Below, one piece after another: positions 29,142 to 38,243 of a stretch of DNA of 64,000 nucleotides; the stretch's first letter is position 1; the number at the start of each line of letters is the position of its first letter. Origin of the DNA: Methylomonas koyamae (GTDB lineage Bacteria > Pseudomonadota > Gammaproteobacteria > Methylococcales > Methylomonadaceae). The notes under the pieces are model-generated. The model searched no databases, was not told the DNA's origin, and saw only the letters and a list, made by a program, of their open reading frames with translations. The stretch lies in the NCBI RefSeq assembly GCF_006483455.1, contig NZ_PPPU01000028.1, forward strand, positions 113,457-177,456, written 5' to 3'. Both the position numbers and the translations under genes were made by a program.

Positions 29142-30422
29142 ATGCCAAGCATTTTTAGGGAGCTCAAAAACGATGTTATCCTAAATCGATTTGCCAGGAT
29201 TATTGGTGTCGATGGTTTTGTGAAGGTGTCAGGTTTTATTTTATTACCAATTTACCTAAAACTAATGACGCAAGAAGAATACGCCGAATTTAGTTACGTA
29301 ATGTCCGTGGTAAGTACGTTTGGTTTAATATTTAACTTTGGGCTTTATGTGCCTCAGGTGAAATTATATCAAGATGCGGATGAAAAAGAAAAGGGAAGTG
29401 TGCTTTTTACTATTAACATTACCCTATTGGTTATGTTGGTCTTGGTTCTCGGGGCTTTCTATATATTTAATCTGGACAATTCTGTAATAAATCTATTGTT
29501 TTCGTCTTCAGAGACTTATTTGAGACATAGGTTTCTAATATTAATCGGCTTGGTTATCTCCGTTTTTTCGTGCATGCTAATTTATTTCTATATCGCGAAT
29601 GAATTTATTTCAAAGGTGCAGGCTTATAATGTATTAAGACTTTTAGTGGGAGTGTCTGTGGCGTTGTTTGCGCTATATTGTGTGTCGGGCAACAAAGCCG
29701 ATGTACGAATGAAATCTTATTTGTTTTCAGAAATACTTGTAATACTTTTGTTTTTACGTTGTTATGTTAAGGAAATGAGATTTAAATTTGATATAGATAT
29801 AGCTATGAAGTCATTGCAGTTAGGGGGGCCGATAATGACGTCAGCTATTCTAGGGATATTTGTTAATTTTAGCGATAAATTTTTTATCGAGAAATATTGC
29901 TCGTTAACAGATATGTCGGTTTATTATGTCTCTCTCACGTATGGCGGCATTATTACAGCTGTTTTTGCCGCATTTCAAAATGCCTGGCTGCCATTGTTTT
30001 TGAAAGAACGAGACGTAATGACTAATTTTTATGAAACAAAAAAAATGCTAAAAACTTTGTTTATTTCATTTATTTTTCTTTCCGTGGTCTTGTGGGTAAT
30101 GCAGTATGTTTTTATATTGTGCAGAATAATTGATGAAAAATATTATCGAGTTCTTATGATTTCCCCATTTCAGATGATATCAAGTATGTTTTTAAGTCTT
30201 AGTGGTTTGCTAAGTAATTATACGATATATTGGAACATGACGTATATTACTACTGTTTTCGGAATTATCGTGTCTTTTATAGGGGTTCCTTTATACTTTT
30301 ATGGTGCAAAACTTTATGGTATACAAGGAGTTTCAGTGGCAGGTGTTATTGCTGGTTTTTTATATTTTTCTTTTTATCTGTTATTTGTGTGTTCAAAAAT
30401 AAATATTTTAGCTCGTCGTTAA
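29142..30422 (+). CDS. Polysaccharide flippase (Wzx/RfbX-like, MATE superfamily)
   Basis: The 426-residue protein is nearly all hydrophobic, with about twelve predicted transmembrane helices. The N-terminus (RIIGVDGFVKVSGFILLPIYL) is like that of O-antigen flippases, which move undecaprenyl-linked oligosaccharides across the inner membrane. It is strongly AT-rich, more so than genes outside the cluster. No wzy polymerase or chain-length regulator was found in the window, so the oligosaccharide may be transferred as a short unit, or the polymerase lies elsewhere. Confidence 0.85.
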   Translation: MPSIFRELKNDVILNRFARIIGVDGFVKVSGFILLPIYLKLMTQEEYAEFSYVMSVVSTFGLIFNFGLYVPQVKLYQDADEKEKGSVLFTINITLLVMLVLVLGAFYIFNLDNSVINLLFSSSETYLRHRFLILIGLVISVFSCMLIYFYIANEFISKVQAYNVLRLLVGVSVALFALYCVSGNKADVRMKSYLFSEILVILLFLRCYVKEMRFKFDIDIAMKSLQLGGPIMTSAILGIFVNFSDKFFIEKYCSLTDMSVYYVSLTYGGIITAVFAAFQNAWLPLFLKERDVMTNFYETKKMLKTLFISFIFLSVVLWVMQYVFILCRIIDEKYYRVLMISPFQMISSMFLSLSGLLSNYTIYWNMTYITTVFGIIVSFIGVPLYFYGAKLYGIQGVSVAGVIAGFLYFSFYLLFVCSKINILARR

Positions 30423-30463
30423 TTTATGTACTTAAATATATTAAATACGCATTACTGGCTTTT

Positions 30464-31141
30464 TTGTGTGATTATAAATTAAGTGTGGTTTGGTATTCCC
30501 TACGATATGCATTCCCCGTTTTAAGGTTTTATCAAAATGAAAAGCGTGATCCCATTATTGATGAAAAGCCCTGGATGTCTTTTCCAGTTATTGAGCTTCT
30601 TGATGAAATATTGAAAAAAGACCAAATGGTTTTTGAGTATGGCTCTGGCGGAAGTACTCTCTTTTTTTCTAGGAGAGTGAAACTCGTAGTTTCTGTAGAG
30701 CATAATCGAGAATGGTATGAATTAGTTGAATCAGAGATAAAGGCAAGAAAATTAAGAAATGTAAAATACGAAATTATCCCTCCAACCAGTTACGCGGATT
30801 ATTCTAGGGATTTGGCTTCGGTGGCAAGTTCATATGTTTCTGATGACAAAGCATCAGAGGGATTACGTTTTAAAGACTATGCAGCGGCGATAGATTGCTA
30901 TCCAGATAGCTATTTCGATCTTGTGGTGGTTGATGGTAGAGTCAGGCCATCCTGTATTCACCATGCACAAAATAAAGTAAAAAGGGGCGGAATTTTGTTG
31001 TTGGATCAATCGGAGCGTAAACATTATTCTAAAATTATTGGAGATTTAATGGAAACTGGTAACTGGAAAAAAAAATCTATTACGGGCCCGCTGGCCTATG
31101 GTTTACATTTTACTGAGGCTACTTTTTTTTATAGAAAATAA
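30464..31141 (+). CDS. SAM-dependent methyltransferase-like protein, start uncertain
   Basis: The protein (about 225 residues from a TTG at 30464) has a class I methyltransferase-like core: MVFEYGSGGSTLFFSRRVKL (motif I, glycine-rich), VVSVEHNREW (acidic residue ending strand 2) and YFDLVVVDGRVRPSCIHHAQ. The pattern resembles methyltransferase-24/FkbM-type proteins of glycan clusters. The open frame reaches back to an ATG at 30230, but that part overlaps the flippase gene by about 190 bases and is a Cys/Phe-rich shadow. A GTG at 30485 is another possible start. Acceptor unknown. Confidence 0.65.
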   Translation: MCDYKLSVVWYSLRYAFPVLRFYQNEKRDPIIDEKPWMSFPVIELLDEILKKDQMVFEYGSGGSTLFFSRRVKLVVSVEHNREWYELVESEIKARKLRNVKYEIIPPTSYADYSRDLASVASSYVSDDKASEGLRFKDYAAAIDCYPDSYFDLVVVDGRVRPSCIHHAQNKVKRGGILLLDQSERKHYSKIIGDLMETGNWKKKSITGPLAYGLHFTEATFFYRK

Positions 31142-31146
31142 TTATT

Positions 31147-32013
31147 GTGAAAAAAATCGCAAAAAAGATTCTTTCCCTCGCTTTTAACAGATTTCATCGT
31201 CCCGACTCTGATGGTTTTATAGAGGTATATGATGATATTTCGTGTAGAAGTATTTATCTCTATTGGCGAAGTGATAGTTATATAGAGACAGAGATATATA
31301 GGCATGGTCTTTATGGCGGCTGGGAAAGGCAATCTTTAGCGTTATGGGCTTATTTGTCAAAGATATCGAGATGCGTATTAGATGTTGGTGCAAATACCGG
31401 AATATATAGTCTTATTTCCGAAAGTAATAGTCCTTTTGCTAAAATTATCGCTATAGAGCCAGTTGATGTTAATTTTGAGGTGCTGCATAAGAATATAATT
31501 AAGAATAATTTTTCGATAATTACTGAGAAAGTCGCATTGTCAAATTATCAAGGTAGTGCGACGATGTTTGCTTTGAAGAATAAAATAAATTATATGACGC
31601 AGATTGATAAGAATAGGTATGAGCTTCATCCTGAAATTGCTAAAAATCATGAAATTGCGAAAATAGAAATCGAAGTAAAATCTTTTGATTATTTAGCTAG
31701 CAAATACGACATTGAAGATATAGACTTGATTAAGGTAGATGTTGAGGGTAGTGAGTTTTCGGTGCTGGAAAGTATTTTTCCAGTATTGTCAATTGGTTTG
31801 CCTTCAATTATTGTGGAAATAATAAGTGATGAGGGCGCGGACCGGATAAATCGACTATTTGGTGGTCTTGATTATCATTATTTCTCAATTGATGAGATTG
31901 GCCGAAGAATAATAAAGGTTGATAGATTGTGGAACAATGATCATCAGAATTTTCTTATTTGCAAAGCTGAGATAGCAGAGTATTTGAAGGGCTTCGATGT
32001 TGTCATAGTTTAA
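31147..32013 (+). CDS. FkbM-family methyltransferase
   Basis: The 288-residue protein has the FkbM core. Motif I (CVLDVGANTGIYSLISES) binds S-adenosylmethionine, IIAIEPVDVNFEVLHKNI ends strand 2 with the acidic residue, and the family signature DLIKVDVEGSEFSVLESI lies near residue 200. Such enzymes O-methylate sugars or polyketides. It starts with GTG 5 bases after the preceding gene. The last residues (FDVVIV) are consistent with the end of the fold. The substrate is probably a hydroxyl on the cluster's glycan, but this is inferred from context. Confidence 0.9.
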   Translation: MKKIAKKILSLAFNRFHRPDSDGFIEVYDDISCRSIYLYWRSDSYIETEIYRHGLYGGWERQSLALWAYLSKISRCVLDVGANTGIYSLISESNSPFAKIIAIEPVDVNFEVLHKNIIKNNFSIITEKVALSNYQGSATMFALKNKINYMTQIDKNRYELHPEIAKNHEIAKIEIEVKSFDYLASKYDIEDIDLIKVDVEGSEFSVLESIFPVLSIGLPSIIVEIISDEGADRINRLFGGLDYHYFSIDEIGRRIIKVDRLWNNDHQNFLICKAEIAEYLKGFDVVIV

Positions 32014-32074
32014 TTGTTAAATGATTCTGAGTAAGTCGTTGAAAATCTGAGTTATTCAGAGGTTTCTTAAGTTT

Positions 32075-33259
32075 ATGAAAATAATGATCGTTTCTGATTG
32101 GTATTCCGAGAATATGGGGTATGCCGAAAATTTTCTGCCGAAAGCGTTTGGCAAGCTAGGCCACGAAGTTCATTTGGTCACTTCCGATTTGCAAGTGTAT
32201 GCAACGTCGCCTCATTATAATGAATTGTATAGATCTAAACTTGGGGACGCTAGAGTGGGTGTTGGGGTTTTTAAAAAGAATGATTTCACTTTACATAGAA
32301 ACAAGTCTTTTTTTAGTCGCTTCGGTATAGAAATATCGGGATTGGAGGACAAGGTTAGGGAAGTGAAGCCGGACTTGGTTTATTGTTTTGAAATATTACA
32401 AAGGACAACGTTGCTTTTAGCAAAGTTAAAAATTAAATATAGATACCTTCTTTTTTGCGAAAGCCGATTACATAGCTCTATTTTTAAGCCTCCAATTAGC
32501 TTGTTTTTTCAAGTTAAATTTTGGATAAATATAAAGCTAATGGGGTTGTCTGTGATTATTGATAATGTAGATAAGTTTTTTCCGATAGCTAATGATGTTT
32601 TTTATAATATTACGAAATACTACAAAATACCTCGTGGCATGTGCGAGATCTCGAGTCTGGCGGTCGAAACCGATCTCTTTAACTCTATATTTGATGACTT
32701 CAAGGTTAATCAACTAAGGCGTAACCTAGGGTTTTGTGAAGGTGACATCGTTTGTGTTTACACGGGTAGATTTACGGAGGAAAAGGCTCCGTTGATATTG
32801 GCCCTCGCGATACAATATTTGCAGGAACGAGGCTATCAACGCTTTAAAGGCTTGTTCGTAGGTCGAGGTTCTCTTGAGTATAGCAGTGAGATTTCGCGTT
32901 GCACTGGATGTGTTGTTACTCCGTTTGTTTCTCCTGAGTTTTTGCCCACCGTTTATCATGCATCGGATATTGGAGTTTGGCCTTTGCAGGAATCCAATAG
33001 CCAGTTGGATGCAATGGCCTGCGGCTTGCCGATTATTGTTAATGATTCCGCATGGGATCGTGAAAAATTCGCCGGTTGTGGGTTGAAATTTAAAAAAGGC
33101 GATGTTAAGGATTTGGCTGAGAAGATACTATCTCTATCTGTAAAGGAATTGAGGATTAGTATGGGGTGTGTTGGGTCTAGTAAAGTAATTAAGCACTATT
33201 CCTGGGATGCCTTGGCCAAAAAAAAATTGAATAGTTTTTCGTCTTTGGCGAGCTATTGA
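32075..33259 (+). CDS. Glycosyltransferase family 4
   Basis: The 394-residue GT-B enzyme has an N-terminal acceptor domain (MIVSDWYSENMGYAENFLPK; HEVHLVTSD) and a donor domain near residue 225 (GDIVCVYTGRFTEEKAPLIL). The nucleotide-sugar region HASDIGVWPLQESNSQLDAMACGLPIIV contains the conserved acidic/Gln-Glu pattern near residue 300. The mid-portion (FKPPISLFFQVKFWINIK) is amphipathic and may dock on the membrane. AT-rich like its neighbours. Confidence 0.85.
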   Translation: MKIMIVSDWYSENMGYAENFLPKAFGKLGHEVHLVTSDLQVYATSPHYNELYRSKLGDARVGVGVFKKNDFTLHRNKSFFSRFGIEISGLEDKVREVKPDLVYCFEILQRTTLLLAKLKIKYRYLLFCESRLHSSIFKPPISLFFQVKFWINIKLMGLSVIIDNVDKFFPIANDVFYNITKYYKIPRGMCEISSLAVETDLFNSIFDDFKVNQLRRNLGFCEGDIVCVYTGRFTEEKAPLILALAIQYLQERGYQRFKGLFVGRGSLEYSSEISRCTGCVVTPFVSPEFLPTVYHASDIGVWPLQESNSQLDAMACGLPIIVNDSAWDREKFAGCGLKFKKGDVKDLAEKILSLSVKELRISMGCVGSSKVIKHYSWDALAKKKLNSFSSLASY

Positions 33260-33365
33260 TTAAATCTAGGAAATCATATTAGTGGTTTTTGGAAAAATAT
33301 TTTCAATTAACAAATAGCCTGTTAATATAAAGTTCGAATTTGATATTCTGATTATTATTATATTC

Positions 33366-34184
33366 GTGAAAATTTCTTCATCATTTCGACAATGGTTTCC
33401 ACCGTTTCTTATCGATACAGTTAACAATATTTTTGGTAATACAATTAAATTTAGTAGTCAAGTTAGTAGTTGGGATTTTGCGGTTCGAGACTGCGTTGGT
33501 TATGATGCAGCAAGCATATTAAATAATGTCTTGGATTCCACTCTTAAGGTAAAACAAGGTATAGCCTCATATGAACGGGACTCTGTGCTGTTTTATAAAT
33601 GCGAATACGATTGGTCAATTTTATCGGGTTTAATGTTCGCATCCGCCAGAAATTCCGGACGGTTAAATGTTTTGGATTTTGGTGGCGCTCTAGGCAGCAG
33701 CTATTTTCAGCATAGAGGTTTTCTAAATGAGTTATCTGAAGTTCGTTGGAATATAGTTGAGCAAGTCCATTTTGTGCAGGCTGGCAGGGATTATATTCAG
33801 GACAAAATTTTGCGATTTTATTCATCTATACCCGACTGTTTAAGCGAGAACAACCCTAATGTTATTTTTTTGTCAAGCGTATTGCAATACTTATCTGATC
33901 CGTTCGATATCTTAAAATCGCTGATGATCTCCAATGCAGACGTATTGATTATAGACAAAACTATAGTTAACGATTCGCGATCGGACAGGTTATATATCCA
34001 ACATGTACCGGATTCGATCTATAAGGCATCTTATCCTTGCTGGTCTCTGTCGGAATCTAAGTTGATAGATGCTGTATCCAGTCATTATTTATTAAAAGCT
34101 GATTTTCCTAGCTTGAGTTTCCCTGTGCTTAAGCTTATTAAATCTGAATTCAAAGGTTACATTTTTCAACGGATAGTGCCGTGA
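33366..34184 (+). CDS. Putative methyltransferase, TIGR04325 type
   Basis: The 272-residue protein fits the TIGR04325 methyltransferase group often found in polysaccharide loci. Recognisable segments are GYDAASILNNVLDSTLKVKQ, YERDSVLF, the SAM-binding stretch LNVLDFGGALGSSYFQHRGF, VRWNIVEQVHFVQAGRDYI, and VIFLSSVLQYLSDPFDILKS. It begins at a GTG (33366) and overlaps the next gene by GTGA (34181-34184). The reaction is not known for this family; methylation of the glycan, for example at a chain end, is only inferred. Confidence 0.82.
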   Translation: MKISSSFRQWFPPFLIDTVNNIFGNTIKFSSQVSSWDFAVRDCVGYDAASILNNVLDSTLKVKQGIASYERDSVLFYKCEYDWSILSGLMFASARNSGRLNVLDFGGALGSSYFQHRGFLNELSEVRWNIVEQVHFVQAGRDYIQDKILRFYSSIPDCLSENNPNVIFLSSVLQYLSDPFDILKSLMISNADVLIIDKTIVNDSRSDRLYIQHVPDSIYKASYPCWSLSESKLIDAVSSHYLLKADFPSLSFPVLKLIKSEFKGYIFQRIVP

Positions 34185-35143
34185 AAGCGATTGCAAAAAG
34201 AATACTGGAGCAGCCTTCGTTCGTTGATAATCCTCCGGTTTTAGTTGATTTGGGTGCGTCGGGCCACCTTCCTAAGCAATGGGAGCTTATCGCTACATAT
34301 TCTATTGGCGTCGGTTTTGATGCTGACACTAGGGAGTTTTCGGTATCGGAAACTGAAAATAAGGAATGGAAAAAATTATTTTTGATAAACCGTCTGGTAG
34401 CGGACAGGGAAAGCGAAGAAATCAATTTTTATCTCACTAAATCTCCATATTGTTCAAGTTCATTGCGTCCCAATAATTTGGCTCTTCAACCCTGGTCATT
34501 TAGTTCGCTTTTTGAAATAGAGCAAGTTGATAAGCTTTCCTCGGTAGTTTTGGCGGAATCCCTCAGCAAAGTTGGTATTGAACATATCGATTGGTATAAA
34601 TCCGATACACAGGGAACGGATTTGCGTATTTTCGATTCTTTACCTAAATCTATTAAGGAAAAAATTCTTTTAGCCGAATTTGAGCCCGGAATTATTGATG
34701 CTTATTTCGGTGAAGATAAACTGCATCAACTAATGGCTTATATGGAAGCGATGCCGTTCTGGATTTCTGATATGGATATCAAGGGATCGCAGCGCATTGA
34801 TTCATTAGATTTACGGAATCTCGGTTTTTTGTCGCAGCGCAGCATAGGCTCGTTTTTAAAGTCTGCACCTGGTTGGTGCGAGATTGCTTATATCAATACC
34901 ATGGAAAGTCAAGATTTAACAAGGCGAGAGTGGTTGCTTGCTTGGTTATTTGCGTCCATCAAACAAGAACATGGTTTCGCATTATATGTGGCAAGGCTAG
35001 GTGCCAATAAATTTGATGACGAGTTTTTTAATGAGCTTTATGCTATATCCAGTCGTTATCTTTCACCCGGCTATGTAAAATATGCCGCCGGAATGATCTG
35101 TAAAATTTCTAAGCGTATTCGGCGGAGTATTGCAGGTGCTTGA
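34181..35143 (+). CDS. FkbM-like protein of unknown substrate
   Basis: The 320-residue protein has a Rossmann-like start (PPVLVDLGASGHLPKQWELI) and an FkbM-like segment IDWYKSDTQGTDLRIFDSLP in which the family's K-D-x-E-G-x-E core is altered to K-S-D-T-Q-G-T-D. This weakens the case for typical O-methyltransfer. The C-terminal third is helical and has no assignment. It is coupled to the TIGR04325 gene by GTGA, so the two may act as a pair. It is the last clearly AT-rich gene of the cluster. Confidence 0.65.
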   Translation: MKAIAKRILEQPSFVDNPPVLVDLGASGHLPKQWELIATYSIGVGFDADTREFSVSETENKEWKKLFLINRLVADRESEEINFYLTKSPYCSSSLRPNNLALQPWSFSSLFEIEQVDKLSSVVLAESLSKVGIEHIDWYKSDTQGTDLRIFDSLPKSIKEKILLAEFEPGIIDAYFGEDKLHQLMAYMEAMPFWISDMDIKGSQRIDSLDLRNLGFLSQRSIGSFLKSAPGWCEIAYINTMESQDLTRREWLLAWLFASIKQEHGFALYVARLGANKFDDEFFNELYAISSRYLSPGYVKYAAGMICKISKRIRRSIAGA

Positions 35144-36134
35144 TGGCTATTCAAACAAGCAAGTATTAATTACGGGGGGGCTGGGTTTCATCGGCTCCAG
35201 TCTGGCGCGGAAACTTGTCGCTCTTGGCGCCAAAGTTACGCTGGTAGATAGCCTTATTCCGCAGTACGGCGGCAATCCTTTCAATATAAACGATATTCTC
35301 GATCAAGTTCTGGTGAATGTCTGCGATGTGCGGGACCCGTTCGCCATTGCGTATTTGCTCAGGGACAAGGACTATTTATTCAACTTGGCAGGGCAAACAA
35401 GCCATTTGGACTCCATGGCCGATCCGCAGACCGATCTGGATATTAACGCCCAAGCCCAACTGTCATTATTGGAAGCTTGCCGTAAGGTTAATACAGACTT
35501 GAAAATTGTATTTGCCAGTACTCGGCAAATCTATGGTAAGCCGGATTATTTGCCTGTCGATGAGAAACATCCGATTCGGCCAGTTGACGTAAACGGTATC
35601 AACAAACTGGCGGGGGAATGGTATCACCTGCTCTATAACAATGTGTACGGCATTCGCGCGTGCGCATTGCGCCTGACTAATACCTATGGCCCGGGCATGA
35701 GAGTAAAAGATGCACGGCAAACTTTCCTCGGGATTTGGGTGCGGCTGCTAATCGAGGGAAAGCCAATCAAGGTTTTTGGCGATGGGATGCAGTTGCGGGA
35801 TTTCAATTATGTCGATGACTGTGTGGACGCTCTGTTACTTGCCGGCGTCAGCGACGATTCGAACGGTAAGGTCTATAACCTGGGTAGCAACGAAGTGATT
35901 AGCTTGAAAGAACTGGCTGGACTAATGGTTAGTCTGGAATCTGGCGGCGCTTTTGAATTGATTCCTTTCCCACCGGAGCGTAAGGCGATCGATATAGGCG
36001 ATTATTACAGCGATTTTTCGTTAATTAATCGCGAACTCGGCTGGCAACCCCGGATCGGTTTGGGGGATGGTTTGACTCGAACATTGGCCTACTATCGTGC
36101 CTATCATCGTCAATATTGGGACGAAACGTCATGA
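35136..36134 (+). CDS. NAD-dependent epimerase/dehydratase-type SDR
   Basis: The 332-residue extended SDR binds NAD through GGLGFIG (G14, G17, G20). It has the sugar-nucleotide region LRLTNTYGPGMRVKDARQTF and the late DFNYVDDCVDALLLAG. In the usual catalytic YxxxK position it reads NGINK, with Asn at 153 and Lys at 157, so the active-site Tyr is absent. I prefer the GTG at 35136, 8 bases after GGAG, over a TTG at 35130. GC content returns to the genomic level here. It is coupled to the aminotransferase (ATGA), so both likely act on one nucleotide-sugar. Confidence 0.85.
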   Translation: MLDGYSNKQVLITGGLGFIGSSLARKLVALGAKVTLVDSLIPQYGGNPFNINDILDQVLVNVCDVRDPFAIAYLLRDKDYLFNLAGQTSHLDSMADPQTDLDINAQAQLSLLEACRKVNTDLKIVFASTRQIYGKPDYLPVDEKHPIRPVDVNGINKLAGEWYHLLYNNVYGIRACALRLTNTYGPGMRVKDARQTFLGIWVRLLIEGKPIKVFGDGMQLRDFNYVDDCVDALLLAGVSDDSNGKVYNLGSNEVISLKELAGLMVSLESGGAFELIPFPPERKAIDIGDYYSDFSLINRELGWQPRIGLGDGLTRTLAYYRAYHRQYWDETS

Positions 36135-37234
36135 TTTTGATGAACGATTTCAAAGTGGAACCGCCGGAGTTGCATCAGGCTATGCTTGGTGCGGCAAGTC
36201 GCGTACTGGAATCGGGTTGGTATGTGCTTGGCCGTGAAGTAGAGGTATTCGAAAGGCAATGGGCGACGGAATGCGGTGTCGCATATGGGATAGGCGTAGG
36301 TAACGGCATGGACGCCATAGAGATCGCCCTGCGGTCATTAGGAATAGGGCCTGGTGACGAGGTCATCACCACACCTATGACGGCCTTTGCTACAGTACTG
36401 GCCATTGTCAGAGCGGGCGCAACTCCGGTGCTGGCGGATATCGACCGGCAAACCGCGTTGATGTCGATCGACAGTGCGCGACGCTGCATTACACTGCGAA
36501 CCAAAGCAATCGTTTTGGTGCACCTCTACGGGCAAATTCGGGCTATGGATGCCTGGACAGAACTCTGTGCCGCTCGCGGTATCTTGCTGGTCGAAGATTG
36601 CGCTCAGGCCCATTTGGCGTCGCTCAACGGCAACATGGCAGGCAGTTTTGGCGCGGCCGGGGCGTTTAGCTTTTATCCCACGAAAAATCTTGGGGCTGTA
36701 GGCGATGCCGGCATGTTGGTGAGCGATGACGAGGCCCTGGCGCGGAAGGCCGGCAAGTTGCGCAATTATGGTCAAAGCGTACGTTATTACCATCCTGAGA
36801 TGGGCTTAAATAGCCGGCTGGATGAAATGCAAGCCGCCATATTGGGCGAGCGGTTAAAGTGGCTCCCCGAATTTACGACTCGACGGCGGGAGATTGCCGA
36901 CGCTTATTTATCCGGCATCGATAATCCTCTTGTCAAATGCATGGCTGTGCCGGAATCGCCGCAAGCCCATGTTTACCATCTGTTTGTCGTGAACTGCGTT
37001 CAGCGGGATAAATTGCAAGCCCATTTACGGACGCATCAGGTGCAAACCCATATCCACTATCCGATTCCTATCCACCAACAGGAGTCCTGCCTAAATATCG
37101 CCCGCGATCCGTTAGGTTTGGCAATCAGCGAGCACCATGCGGCAACATGCCTTTCCATCCCGTGCCATCCGCAGATGGCGGATGCGGAAGTCGATGCCGT
37201 CATCGCAGCTTTGAATTCCTTTTCAGGCGAGTAA
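36131..37234 (+). CDS. DegT/DnrJ/EryC1/StrS sugar aminotransferase
   Basis: This 367-residue PLP enzyme transfers an amino group to a 3-keto or 4-keto nucleotide sugar. The fold-type I signatures are visible: GVGNGMDAIEIALRSLGI, the VEDCAQAHLASLNG stretch with the PLP-contacting Asp, and the Schiff-base Lys at residue 185 in FYPTKNLGAVGDAG. The C-terminal segment QTHIHYPIPIHQQ is typical of the QdtB/WbpE-like group. The ATG at 36131 overlaps the SDR stop. It implies the glycan contains an amino sugar. Confidence 0.93.
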   Translation: MILMNDFKVEPPELHQAMLGAASRVLESGWYVLGREVEVFERQWATECGVAYGIGVGNGMDAIEIALRSLGIGPGDEVITTPMTAFATVLAIVRAGATPVLADIDRQTALMSIDSARRCITLRTKAIVLVHLYGQIRAMDAWTELCAARGILLVEDCAQAHLASLNGNMAGSFGAAGAFSFYPTKNLGAVGDAGMLVSDDEALARKAGKLRNYGQSVRYYHPEMGLNSRLDEMQAAILGERLKWLPEFTTRRREIADAYLSGIDNPLVKCMAVPESPQAHVYHLFVVNCVQRDKLQAHLRTHQVQTHIHYPIPIHQQESCLNIARDPLGLAISEHHAATCLSIPCHPQMADAEVDAVIAALNSFSGE

Positions 37235-38214
37235 TGGAACACTATGTAACGTTGTTTGACAGTCTGTTTTTACCTCAGGGATTGGCTCTGCATCGTTCCA
37301 TGCAACGCCATGCCGGCTCGTACACCCTGTGGATTTTGTGCATGGACGATGACGTTTTTGGGATGTTAGGGGTATTAAACCTGCCAAACGTGCGACTTCT
37401 ACCACTGAGCAAGCTCGAAACCGATGAATTAATTCGAGTCAAAGCCAATCGCTCCAAGGGTGAGTATTGTTGGACATTGACTCCGTTTTCGCCGCGCTTT
37501 GTATTTGAGGCGGACCCATCTGCGCGACGGGTGACTTATTTGGACGCGGATTTATGGTTTCGTAAAAATCCAAGTCCGATATTCCGCGAGTTCGAAGCCT
37601 CCGGCAAACAGGTATTGATTACCGATCATGCTTACGCACCCGAATACGACCGCTCTGAGACTTCCGGCCAGTATTGCGTGCAATTTGTAGTATTTAACCG
37701 AGAGGGTGGAGAGCCAGTCAGAGCGTGGTGGGAGGCCCGCTGCGTCGAGTGGTGCTATGCGCGAACGGAAGAAGGAAAGTTCGGCGATCAGAAGTATCTG
37801 GACGACTGGCCGGAGCGATTTGCACAATACGTGCATGTTTTGGCCGACAAAGAACTACTGCTAGCGCCCTGGAATGCCACTCGATTTCCATACGGCCGTG
37901 GGATTTGCTGGCACTTTCACGAGCTAAGAATTGTGCGTGGTTGGCTGGCTGGTCGATACGCCGTCGACTGTGGCTCTTATCCTCTGCCTAAGCCGGTCAA
38001 GCGTTTTATTTATCAGGAATATTTCAAGGATTTGCGCGTGGCGCTGGACACAATGCGCGGCTACGGTTGGCACATAAGACCGCAGCGAACGCGGAACTTG
38101 ACCGATGTATTCGTCGAATTATTTGCAGGTTATTGGCGGCAAAGTTGGAGGGTCCGCATACATTGGCATCAAACGTTTACAATAAGTCCATTTGTCGGGA
38201 GGCGACGCGAGTGA
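37234..38214 (+). CDS. Glycosyltransferase-like protein, GT8-type GT-A fold
   Basis: The 326-residue protein begins at an ATG overlapping the aminotransferase stop (TAATG). It has GT8-like features: LFLPQGLALHRSMQRH near the N-terminus, a DxD motif in VTYLDADLWFRKN (about residue 105), GQYCVQFVVFNREGG and a His-containing donor-site segment GICWHFHELR. No signal or membrane helix is seen, so it is probably cytoplasmic. Such enzymes transfer hexoses to lipid- or protein-linked acceptors. It ends 29 bases before the convergent dnaE2 stop. Confidence 0.78.
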   Translation: MEHYVTLFDSLFLPQGLALHRSMQRHAGSYTLWILCMDDDVFGMLGVLNLPNVRLLPLSKLETDELIRVKANRSKGEYCWTLTPFSPRFVFEADPSARRVTYLDADLWFRKNPSPIFREFEASGKQVLITDHAYAPEYDRSETSGQYCVQFVVFNREGGEPVRAWWEARCVEWCYARTEEGKFGDQKYLDDWPERFAQYVHVLADKELLLAPWNATRFPYGRGICWHFHELRIVRGWLAGRYAVDCGSYPLPKPVKRFIYQEYFKDLRVALDTMRGYGWHIRPQRTRNLTDVFVELFAGYWRQSWRVRIHWHQTFTISPFVGRRRE

Positions 38215-38243
38215 TGACTAGCGTCAGGAAGAGCTTATTGATT

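Noticed and set aside
30230..30463. ATG at 30230 as start of the methyltransferase-like gene
   Set aside because: It would overlap the flippase by about 190 bases and give a Cys/Phe-rich segment unlike a methyltransferase.
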